Shown here: positions 6,082 through 12,931 of the stretch, piece after piece
Numbering within the stretch: position 1 is the first letter of the stretch
How the letters are laid out: every line of letters begins with the position of its first letter
Assembly: GCA_964650975.1 (NCBI GenBank)
Contig: CAZYWA010000195.1
Location: 1 to 13,154, forward strand
Reading direction: 5' to 3'
From: CAZYWA01 sp964650975 [NCBI: uncultured bacterium]
Lineage (GTDB): Bacteria > JADJOY01
DNA length: 13,154 nt
Program-made: the position numbers and the translations under genes
The notes under the pieces: model-generated
Databases searched by the model: none
Seen by the model: the letters and a program-made list of their open reading frames with translations, nothing else
What the model was told of the DNA's origin: nothing

Positions 6082-8568
6082 CTATCGCGACGTCGCGGCG
6101 GTTCCGATCGTCAGCGAGACTGCGTTCGACACCACGTTGCCGGTGTAGGGGGAGGTGACGAGGTACACGGTCGCCGGGCCCGAAGGCGTGTTGCTCGGCA
6201 CCACGAAGCTCCAACTGTTGGATCCTCCCGACATCGGAAGTGCCCCGGAATCGCTCGTGGCCGTGACGACGTGCGCTTGCGGCTGGATGGCGCCCCCCGT
6301 GCGGACTTTGCAGGTGGAACCCGGGACGAGCACGGTGTTGATCCGATTGTAAGGAATCGAGCAGTCCGGTGCAGCCACCGACGGGCCGTTGATCGAGAAG
6401 ATGGTTGGTGGGCTCTGATTCGGAGGCCCGACGAGATTCTCGCAAACCGTGTTTGAAGTGCGCGAGTCCTGGTCAGAGTTGGTTACTGCCAGCGTCATGA
6501 AGCCGTAGCCAAGTGGAATCGACGAGGGGACGCTCCACCTGAGCACGGTCGGCGTGATCGAGGTCGGCGTGAAGGGCCCGTAGGCGATCATTCCGTCGGA
6601 CGAGCTTACGGAGAGATCGATCACGCTTCCGGCAGTGAATCCGGCGCCCGAGACCGAGGCCGGGCTGCCGGTTTCGAGCGTCGTGCCGTTGCTCAAGATG
6701 ATCTGGAGAGGTTCGGTGACCCGTCCCCAGCGAGTCGCCCACCGCCCATCCTCGGACGCATACGGCGGGATCTGAGTGACGGTCCCACGCGTCATCGCAT
6801 ACTCGCCGAAGATCCACCCGGAGGCGTCGACCGGGTCGATCGCTACGGCCGAGTCGCTCCCCCATGGGTTTGGATCGTGGACCGGATCACCCAGCGTCCG
6901 CACGTACGAGTCCTCCCCCGCCTGGAGTGGGACGGGGTCCGCGATCGGGAGCAACGACTTCACCGTCCAGTAAGCCCCCGGGTAGATTCCGGGCGCCGTG
7001 GCGGCGAAGCCAAAAAAAAGCGAGCCCGAATGGTTGATCCCGACGGCCGCCCGCCCCGTGTGGATCCCAGGTGCGAGCGTGGCGCCGCTCAGTTGACCCC
7101 AATTGTCACTTCCAGTCAGGCCGCCGGGTGCGAAGAGCTGTACCCAGAGCGCGGTCGGCTGACCAGCGTTCGGCCCCGTCGGAGGAAGTACCGTGAGAGT
7201 TGTCGCGAGGTAGCTGTTCCCCCACGCGGCGGAACGGGTTCTGCGATCTCCTGCGTCGAGGAGACGGCTTGTCCCGAGCTGTGGCGCGCCCGGCAAGGGC
7301 TCGGTCGTGTCGTCCGCGGCACCGAGTGAAAAGAAGCTAGTTGTGAAAGTCGGCGTCCCAAGGGGGTCCTTCATCAGAACTACCTGAAGGTACTCCGCGG
7401 CTCCGTTGGTGAACGGTCCATAGCTCGTCAAATAGGTCCCCATGTTCTCGAGCGGGGCGTCCATCATCATCGCGGGCTGCGTGCTGGTCGCATCGGTTGG
7501 GGACTGCGCATAGGGATCGAACACCGACACACTCGCTTCGCCACCTGAGTAGAAGGGATCCTGACCAACGATCCAGAGCCGACTTCCTCCGTACGAGACA
7601 CAAGGCGGATCACACTCGCCGAACTGGAACAGATTTGCGGTGATGTAGATGGCCTGATTGTCGAGGGCGAGACCAATCGAATCCGCCCAACGATCCACAC
7701 CATCCACCGGGGTCAGCGCGTCGATTGCCGTCAGGTACCACGTGCCGGCGGGGTCGCCGTCGTCCGAAACGGCGAGCAAGATGCGCGAGGAGTTGTAGGG
7801 GTCGCCCGTGCTTGTGTCGGTCTTGTCGAGGCTCGCGATGACGAAGCGGTTCGAGAAGGCGTCGTAGACGACCCTCGCGTCGAACGGGGCGCTGTGCGGG
7901 GAGAGCCCGGCGAAGAAGCTTCGCAAGGGAGCGATGAAGGTCCGGGATCCGTCCTTGTCGAAGAACTCGACGACCGAGCTGACGACATCGACGAGTTGCT
8001 GCGTGCCTGCAGCGGCCGAGGGATTCGGCGGAACGAAGTACTGACCGCAATTCTGTCCCGCGCTTACGTCGAAGTCCGCGCCGTCGAATGACGTCGTGAG
8101 GCCGGTGGCGGGATCGGCGTGTCCGAGCTGAGTAGGCGAGCCGCCTCGAGCGGGCAACTCACCGCTGACCGCGTGCCGTTTCTCAATGCGCTCGGGCCCA
8201 GGCGTCGCGGTCCGCCAGATTTGCCGGAGGTCGTCGGGATTGGTCGCCGCGTAGCGGGCCGCCGGCCGGCGAAGATGGCTCGGAACCACCAGCCCCGCGA
8301 TCGTGGCCGGGGGCTGCCCGACGCGGGGCGACGAGGCGACCGCCAGTGACGCGACCGGGGTCGAGATTGTCCACGCGCACACCGCTCCGGACTCGAATCC
8401 GTCCGAGAAGATCGTCTCGGCGGCCGCCGTGCTCGCAAGAGCGGACGCGAACAGCGCGACAGCGGTCGACACGACCGCTGTCGGCGAGGGCGCAGCGCTC
8501 CGCTGCGAGCGCACACCCGCACGCGGATTCGCCGCACGCCTGCTGGAAATGGCCCTTGTGAGGCGCAC
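6082..8568 (-). CDS. Large secreted protein with DGFESG motif, propeller-like region and IPT/TIG-like domains
   Basis: 828 residues from GTG 8568. The start is uncertain: the N-region is long and arginine-rich, AGAGAAGG abuts the GTG, and a later GTG (V19) is possible. The signal peptide core is about residues 31-50, with a likely cleavage site STAAA-ETIF. The mature N-terminus starts IFSDGFESGAVCAW, a motif common in secreted proteins of delta-proteobacteria and Lysobacterales. Residues about 165-640 look like a propeller or sialidase-like fold with many aromatic Asp/Gly loops; no catalytic set is identifiable. The C-terminus (about 645-828) has two Ig-like IPT/TIG-type stretches, the first starting near PLQIILSNGTTLETGSPASV. 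No anchor, sorting signal or transmembrane helix is seen at the C-terminus, so release or surface association is likely. Its convergent neighbour is the GH-A-like protein. Confidence 0.8.
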   Translation of the reverse strand: MRLTRAISSRRAANPRAGVRSQRSAAPSPTAVVSTAVALFASALASTAAAETIFSDGFESGAVCAWTISTPVASLAVASSPRVGQPPATIAGLVVPSHLRRPAARYAATNPDDLRQIWRTATPGPERIEKRHAVSGELPARGGSPTQLGHADPATGLTTSFDGADFDVSAGQNCGQYFVPPNPSAAAGTQQLVDVVSSVVEFFDKDGSRTFIAPLRSFFAGLSPHSAPFDARVVYDAFSNRFVIASLDKTDTSTGDPYNSSRILLAVSDDGDPAGTWYLTAIDALTPVDGVDRWADSIGLALDNQAIYITANLFQFGECDPPCVSYGGSRLWIVGQDPFYSGGEASVSVFDPYAQSPTDATSTQPAMMMDAPLENMGTYLTSYGPFTNGAAEYLQVVLMKDPLGTPTFTTSFFSLGAADDTTEPLPGAPQLGTSRLLDAGDRRTRSAAWGNSYLATTLTVLPPTGPNAGQPTALWVQLFAPGGLTGSDNWGQLSGATLAPGIHTGRAAVGINHSGSLFFGFAATAPGIYPGAYWTVKSLLPIADPVPLQAGEDSYVRTLGDPVHDPNPWGSDSAVAIDPVDASGWIFGEYAMTRGTVTQIPPYASEDGRWATRWGRVTEPLQIILSNGTTLETGSPASVSGAGFTAGSVIDLSVSSSDGMIAYGPFTPTSITPTVLRWSVPSSIPLGYGFMTLAVTNSDQDSRTSNTVCENLVGPPNQSPPTIFSINGPSVAAPDCSIPYNRINTVLVPGSTCKVRTGGAIQPQAHVVTATSDSGALPMSGGSNSWSFVVPSNTPSGPATVYLVTSPYTGNVVSNAVSLTIGTAATSR

Positions 8569-8661
8569 CTTCTCTTACTTCGGTGGCTCACGTGGGGGTA
8601 CACCACCGTCCCACTTCAAAGAGACGGCGTCAATCCTCGAGGGTCGGGTGCTGGTGCTGTC

Positions 8662-8776
8662 TCAGGCGGGCCGATGTTCCGATCCGCTGATCGGCACGGG
8701 ACGTGCGCCGGGATCGCACCGCCGGGCTGACCATGGCGCGGGTGGTGAGGCGAGCCGCGTTGGCGGCGGTGATCTC
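8662..8776 (+). pseudogene. Tyrosine recombinase fragment, copy 3 left half
   Basis: This piece reaches further upstream in the protein than the others. GPMFRSADRHGT (8668-8703) matches the usual integrase wording GPLFRxVDRHGRV. A one-base frameshift near 8700 moves into RDRTAGLTMARVVRRAALAA (8712-8773). Similarity stops there, just before the H-S-L-R box. The remainder of a C-terminal domain resumes on the same strand at 9168, suggesting one copy split by about 390 bp. Confidence 0.65.
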
Positions 8777-9167
8777 TAGCGCACGGATGGACGTCGATTT
8801 CGCGGGCGGTCTAGAGAATATGCTCAGGAGCGTCGCCTAGTCCTTCGATCACGTCGCCCTTTCGCACGGAGGCAGCCTGCTAAGCGCGTGTCGACGCCGG
8901 CTCAACGGGGAGAGGCAAATCACACGAGGGGTCCGCTGGCCCGGCGTCGACAACGCGAGGTTGCCGAAGTTGAAGGTTCGTACGCGTCTCTCATTCGTGC
9001 CTGATCCCAAAGCGACCGTCGCCCCACGGAACACGGAAGCCATGCAGCGACACCATCGGAGACACTCGTCAAAATTGGCTCGTTCGTGTTGCCCACCCGT
9101 TGCCTGCGTGTGAAGAAGTATGAACCATCCAGCGGTCGTCGACCGCGAATCGCACGGGCCATCGGCT
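8777..9167. other. 391-bp insert between two integrase fragment halves, with long inverted repeat
   Basis: I see no convincing gene here. A long minus-strand frame crosses this stretch and the adjoining integrase piece, but that part is simply antisense of the integrase. The main structural feature is the inverted repeat at 8885-8957. I found no clear terminal inverted repeats or target duplication at the edges, so whether this is an inserted mobile element or the product of separate deletions is open. Confidence 0.45.
8885..8957. repeat. Long imperfect inverted repeat (16-bp arms, 40-nt loop)
   Basis: Left arm CGCGTGTCGACGCCGG (8885-8900) and right arm CCGGCGTCGACAACGCG (8941-8957) are complementary, with 12 contiguous pairs, one bulged A near 8953, and four more pairs. 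The 40-nt loop has no matching inner stem that I can see. It is 317 nt upstream of the minus-strand gene starting at 8568. The size and bulge recall recombination-site hairpins, but the attC boxes seen at 670-2008 are not present. Confidence 0.65.
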
Positions 9168-9331
9168 ACTCGCAGCGGCTCGGGTTCGTGACGACGGCAG
9201 CGCGCTACGGGTGCTCTAATCGCTCGATCGACAACAAGACCGGCCACAGGTGGATGGTCGTGCTGCGCTGGTACATCCGGCGGGCGAACGTCCTCGAGGA
9301 AAATGCGGCGGTGACGATCGCCGGGCCGTAA
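9168..9331 (+). pseudogene. Tyrosine recombinase fragment, copy 3 right half
   Basis: Similarity to copy 1 starts at YSQRLGFVTTAAR and runs to TAA 9329-9331. The catalytic His of H-S-L-R is Tyr, and Leu is Gln (YSQR). The T-G-H box (NKTGHRWM) and the catalytic tyrosine in WYIRRANV are kept. The tail is VLEENAAVTIAGP. With its His lost and no N-terminal part, it is inactive. It lies about 225 bp downstream of the stop of the minus-strand gene at 9555. Confidence 0.75.
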
Positions 9332-9375
9332 GCATCCGATCCCCTGGCGACAGGGCGAGAAGTCTGAGATGTCAC

Positions 9376-9452
9376 AATCTACGTCTGCCGGGGAGAGAAA
9401 ACCGGCCGGTAACGGCGGCAAGTTCTCGTTCGGAGGGCGGACCTCGTAGATT
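9376..9452. repeat. Imperfect inverted repeat downstream of a propeller lipoprotein gene
   Basis: AATCTACG (9376-9383) and CGTAGATT (9445-9452) pair perfectly. The stem can be extended inward (TCTGCC with GGCGGA, one wobble) with a small bulge, and a GAGA/TCTC pair lies further inside. It starts 45 nt after integrase copy 3 and lies about 100 nt 3' of the minus-strand stop at 9555. It may structure the 3' end of that transcript. There is no T-run, so a classical terminator is not supported. Confidence 0.45.
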
Positions 9453-9554
9453 CGTCGCTCGTTCGGACGCCAATTGGGTCGCCTGCGACGGCGATGTTCG
9501 CGCCACGAGGCATGTAGCTCACTGACGCCCCCGACCGGATTCGTTCGCAGACTC

Positions 9555-10943
9555 TCAGCTAGGCGGAACCACGGTGCCGTCGGCGCCAGGGCGGACGAGC
9601 CAGGTGTGGCCGTCAGGTGCGTAGGGCTCGGGTGGCCAGCCGCTGACGACGAACCAGCCATCGAGCGTGGGGTTCAGGTAGGACTCACCGGGGTCGCCGT
9701 TCCACGGGATCGTCCACTCTCGCTCGAGCGCGGCGTTCACCTTGATGGCCTCGTACTCGTGCCAGACGCCGTCGTCGAACGACATGCTCATCAGTGCCAG
9801 GCCGCCGTCAGACGTGGGCACCAGCGTATTCGCCAGCCAATTTCCGCCGAACGGCTGGTCGAGCTGCCAGCTCTGTGACGCCAGCTCCGTACCGGTGGCC
9901 GAATAGCGAGTGAGGCTGCCTTGGCTCGGACCCAGGAGAGGACTCAACGCCGTCCGCCCCTGCACGATCGTCCCGTCTGAGGCCAACACCACGGCTCCGC
10001 CGATCGTCCGCATGCCCCCCGGGGAGTCCGCGTGCCATTCCACCGCGCCGGTCGACGAAAGCTTGAACAATCGACCGATCGAGGTGGTTTCGAGCGGCCC
10101 AGGCGTGTACTCCGACCCGGACACAACGACCCCGCCGTCCGCAGTGGCGGCGACGGCCCCGGGCGTGGACGTTTTGCCGGGGGTGCCGACCGACACGTTC
10201 CACGCCAGCGAGCCACCGCTCGTGTACCGGAGCACCTGCATCTGCCCGAGCGTGGGCGCGGCGGACGGGTTCTGGGCCACGACCGCGAAACCACCGTCGC
10301 TCGTCGCCACCATGTCGATCGCTTCGTCGTCACCGGTTCCGCCGAAGGTCTCGGCGGCGACCTGGTTGCCGTTCGCGTCGAGGTGCACGACCCAGGTATC
10401 GAAGTCGCCGGCTCCCGAAGAATTGGTGGCGCCCGCAAACACGTAGCCTCCCGCGTTCTCGACGAGCCGGAAGCCGTAGTCGAGGCCCGGACCACCGAAC
10501 GTCTTGGTCCACACCGCGTCGCCGTTCGAGGCCACCTTCACGACGAATGCGTCGTTCGCGACCGCCACGGTGCCGAAGTAGCCCCAAACCAGGAAATCCC
10601 CAGCGGAGGTCTCCCGAACACCGTAGATCCCCGGCGACGCCTCGATCTCGGTCACCTCGTGCTCCCAGAGGGTCGCGCCGGACGAGCTGGTGCGGCGCAC
10701 CATCAGCCGCTGACTACCGGGCGCATCGTCGCTCCAGTCGGCGACCACGAAGCCGCCGTCGTAGACCGGTGCCGCTCGCGCGGCGAACGCAACGTCCTGG
10801 AGAGATTGCGCGGAAAGACCCGCCGACTGTCCGACGGTGTCGTAAACCTGGGTGAATGGTGTGGGTGAGCAGGCGGGAACCGCCATGCACGCCACGACCA
10901 GAAGGCCGCGCACCAAGACCTGGGATCGAACCATCGCGAGCAC
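9555..10943 (-). CDS. Beta-propeller lipoprotein with DGG-type repeats
   Basis: 462 residues from GTG 10943; ATG 10934 (residue 4) is an equally good start, with GGGTG a few bases upstream. The signal peptide core (VLVRGLLVVACMAV) ends in a good lipobox, VPA-C with Cys25, so this is probably an envelope lipoprotein. The mature protein consists of repeats with the pattern [SD]-[GD]-G-[FGY]-x-V-x-[GA], then D-x-[WF]-V-V-[KH]-[LV]-[DA]-x-[ND]-G, then W-x-x-T-F-G-G-x-G-x-D. Examples are DTWVVHLDANGN and TFGGTGDDEAIDMVATSDGG. Such repeats build six- to eight-bladed propellers of the PQQ-like or WD40-like superfamily; no cofactor site is evident. The function is unknown. It is the sole gene of a module bounded by integrase copies 3 and 4 and points opposite to the integrase fragments. 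Confidence 0.85.
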   Translation of the reverse strand: MLAMVRSQVLVRGLLVVACMAVPACSPTPFTQVYDTVGQSAGLSAQSLQDVAFAARAAPVYDGGFVVADWSDDAPGSQRLMVRRTSSSGATLWEHEVTEIEASPGIYGVRETSAGDFLVWGYFGTVAVANDAFVVKVASNGDAVWTKTFGGPGLDYGFRLVENAGGYVFAGATNSSGAGDFDTWVVHLDANGNQVAAETFGGTGDDEAIDMVATSDGGFAVVAQNPSAAPTLGQMQVLRYTSGGSLAWNVSVGTPGKTSTPGAVAATADGGVVVSGSEYTPGPLETTSIGRLFKLSSTGAVEWHADSPGGMRTIGGAVVLASDGTIVQGRTALSPLLGPSQGSLTRYSATGTELASQSWQLDQPFGGNWLANTLVPTSDGGLALMSMSFDDGVWHEYEAIKVNAALEREWTIPWNGDPGESYLNPTLDGWFVVSGWPPEPYAPDGHTWLVRPGADGTVVPPS

Positions 10944-11038
10944 CCGATCGATTCGCGAAGGAGGACGCTACGAGGGTGCGAAAAACGTAGCTCCCGCCGA
11001 GTCGCACCTGCAACCAGACCGACCTCGCAGTTGCGCCG

Positions 11039-11255
11039 GTGGCGAATCGAGCGGCGCAGGCCTCCGGGCTCGCCCCCGAGCGGTCCTCGGGGCAGTTCGC
11101 TGCGCCTCGGGTTCGTGACGACAGCCGCGCGCCGCGGGTGCTCGGAGCGCTCCATCGCGAACCAGACCGGACACCGGTCAATGCTGGTGCTGCGCAGCTA
11201 CATCCGGCGGGCCAACGTCTTCGAGGAGAACGCGGCGGTGACGGTGGTGACGTAG
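11039..11255 (+). pseudogene. Tyrosine recombinase C-terminal fragment, copy 4
   Basis: It begins VANRAAQASGLAPERSSGQ, equivalent to VARVVKRAALAAGL of copy 1 with a few codons deleted. A one-base insertion near 11095-11100 then changes the catalytic His codon to CAG and shifts the frame. In the new frame it continues SLRLGFVTTAARRGCSERSI, NQTGHRSM, SYIRRANVFEENAAVTVVT, ending at TAG 11253-11255. The Tyr and the second His are kept. It lies about 95 bp upstream of the start of the minus-strand propeller gene, reading away from it. Confidence 0.75.
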
Positions 11256-11406
11256 CGCGGTCGCCGGTGCCGATTTAGACCCGCCCCGGATGCGCCTACG
11301 CCCCCGGTTTCCGGATCCAGGAGGCGATTTCCACAGGGGGGTGGCTACCCGGGTATAGGTTCGAGTGCAGACGCGGAATTTGGGTCGGATAGGACACCCG
11401 CTGGCT

Positions 11407-11667
11407 TCAAGTCGCTGGCCTCCCCCACTCGAGATGCGCCCAAAGTCGTTCGTGCAGGAAGTAGCACACGGTCGTGTAGACGTTGCTCACGAGCATGAAT
11501 CCCAGTGCGATCGTAGTCTTTCCGGTGAACAAATAGACTGCGAGAAAGTCCAGGCAGACGATCACGACGCGATAGGTAAGGGCCTTGACCATCGAACGCT
11601 TGGCGCTGGTACCCTGCCAATGACTCGGACCGTGGGTTGGCTTGGGCGCGAGCGTTCCGGTGGTCAT
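11407..11667 (-). CDS. DUF2061 family membrane protein
   Basis: 86 residues, normal length for DUF2061. The family pattern is clear: a short polar N-terminus, KRSMVKALTYRVVIVCLDFL, AVYLFTGKTTIALGFMLVSN, then VYTTVCYFLHERLWAHLEWG. The Y/F-LHER-x-W ending is diagnostic as I know the family. Two transmembrane helices are predicted (about residues 32-48 and 51-69), so it is an inner-membrane protein. Its role is not established; relatives are found singly or fused to sulfate-assimilation proteins. The start is ATG 11667; no strong ribosome binding site is visible. It is the most downstream gene of a minus-strand group with the genes at 11958-12233 and 12404-12718, but the gaps of 290 and 170 bp make an operon doubtful. 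Confidence 0.85.
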   Translation of the reverse strand: MTTGTLAPKPTHGPSHWQGTSAKRSMVKALTYRVVIVCLDFLAVYLFTGKTTIALGFMLVSNVYTTVCYFLHERLWAHLEWGRPAT

Positions 11668-11957
11668 GGGGATGAAACTCCGATCGTCCTCGCCGTAGTC
11701 CGAGGCGTGGAAGTCTGGTGCCGGGTTGATAGCTCATCCGGAGGCAGGTTATCGGATGGGATCTTGCGAGCGCGGGAGGGTGCCCGGGTTGGCGATTCGC
11801 GCCCCGGACACCGGCAGAGCGGTAGCGCACCATTTCGATGCTACCCAGGCTCACCGTCGCCCTTACCGCGCACCCAACTTGGCCCGCGCTGCTCACCGCC
11901 TCGCCACCTCCGACGCCGTGCGGCGGCACGTCGCATCTGCTGATACTGCGCCTGCGC

Positions 11958-12233
11958 CTACGGTGGGAACGCGATTGGCTTGCAAGGCGGAGGAACACAC
12001 GTGTACGTGACGACACAAAGGGGGAGACCCGGTGGCGGAGCGGCCCCTCCACAGTGGCCCGTGAATCCCGTCGGACAACAAACGAGGTCGGGGCCACATT
12101 CTGTTTGCGTGCCGACGCTACGTCCGCAGACCGCCCCGGCATCGGCGCTCGATACTGCGTGTTGGCAGCCGCAGAGGACGCTGAAGGCTACGCCTAGGAG
12201 TAGACGTTCCCAGCGAACCGCGAACACCAGCAC
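11958..12233 (-). CDS. Small cysteine-rich lipoprotein
   Basis: 91 residues from GTG 12233 (a second GTG two codons later is possible). The N-terminus is a signal peptide (RWERLLLGVAFSV) with a lipobox VLCG-C, lipidated at Cys23. The mature part has eight more cysteines, including CGRSVGTQTECGPDLVCCP and a proline-rich, Cys-containing tail, and probably forms a small disulfide-bonded extracytoplasmic domain. It resembles in style, but not in sequence, the cassette lipoprotein at 829-1254. The function is unknown. No good ribosome binding site is seen, so the start is tentative, but the signal peptide plus cysteine spacing argue that the gene is real. Confidence 0.6.
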   Translation of the reverse strand: MLVFAVRWERLLLGVAFSVLCGCQHAVSSADAGAVCGRSVGTQTECGPDLVCCPTGFTGHCGGAAPPPGLPLCVVTYTCVPPPCKPIAFPP

Positions 12234-12302
12234 ATCTTAGTCGAGGCTGCGCTGGTGAGGCACCCGTCGTGGTCGCGGCCGGCGAATGGCTCGTCGTGCG
12301 TG

Positions 12303-12323
12303 TGCTCGGGCGCGAGGCGGTGG
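12303..12323 (+). repeat. 21-bp repeat, copy A
   Basis: A 21-bp sequence starting TGCTCGGGCG is present here and again, identical, at 12910-12930. Copy B directly precedes integrase copy 5, whereas copy A lies in the 170-bp gap between two minus-strand genes. Both are followed by a loosely similar G-rich stretch. Copy A may be a remnant of an element end. Confidence 0.5.
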
Positions 12324-12403
12324 TGAGGGCGAATGGGGCGGTGGGCGCGACCGTCGACCCACCGCGCCATCGGCACGCGGCTCCTGCGGAGCATCCGCTC
12401 GAG

Positions 12404-12718
12404 TTATCGGTCGGCGTGCGCTTTGCTGATCCACGCAACCGCGTATGCGAGGACCGCAAGCCACGGCAGGACCACCAGTGATCCCAGCCCGATCGACAGC
12501 GGGAGGCCGAGTTGTTCGTCGGCCTCGTCCGGCAAGACTACAAGGGCGGGCCAGGCGAGGAGCACGGCAACAGGGGCAACGAATCCGTTGAGACGTACCG
12601 GCTGCTCGCCTAGCTTTTCGACGCCGACTACGATCCCGAGCGCGAGAACGAGCGCCCCGAACACGACGGCACAGCGGCTACCCAATCCTCTGGGTCGCTC
12701 GTTGGTCTCGTGCTTCAT
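12404..12718 (-). CDS. Small membrane protein of unknown family
   Basis: 104 residues from ATG 12718. The frame is open to 12766, but I prefer the internal ATG because GAGAGCGAGGGT lies directly upstream as a ribosome binding site and the extension (MRSRAPAIVRS) looks non-coding. Three hydrophobic helices are predicted: about residues 15-34 (VVFGALVLALGIVVGV), 44-62 (LNGFVAPVAVLLAWPALVVL) and 72-98 (LSIGLGSLVVLPWLAVLAYAVAWI), ending in a basic tail. An acidic loop (PDEADEQLG) joins helices 2 and 3. I do not recognise the family. It is the first gene of the minus-strand group between integrase copies 4 and 5, and probably resides in the inner membrane. Confidence 0.6.
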   Translation of the reverse strand: MKHETNERPRGLGSRCAVVFGALVLALGIVVGVEKLGEQPVRLNGFVAPVAVLLAWPALVVLPDEADEQLGLPLSIGLGSLVVLPWLAVLAYAVAWISKAHADR

Positions 12719-12909
12719 ACCCTCGCTCTCCCGGGAGCGCACGATCGCCGGTGCACGACTCCGCACTGGCCCGGGCCGACAATCAGGATAGCGCCGCTCC
12801 GGTCGAGGGGCTCTTCGAAGACGGAGAGACGTTGCTCCACGAGTCAGCCATCACGCTCATGCAGACGTGCGCTGCGTACGGTCGACAGGTCGCGACCTCG
12901 TGCCGGGCC

Positions 12910-12930
12910 TGCTCGGGCGCGAGGCGGTGG
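12910..12930 (+). repeat. 21-bp repeat, copy B
   Basis: Identical to 12303-12323, 607 bp apart and in the same orientation. It lies directly before the recognisable start of integrase copy 5 and could be part of that element's sequence. Confidence 0.5.
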
Positions 12931-12931
12931 G

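Noticed and set aside
11802-11814. Sequence CCCCGGACACCGG resembles part of the integrase T-G-H region
   Set aside because: Only about 12 bases match, no neighbouring integrase residues are present, and such short GC-rich matches are expected by chance.
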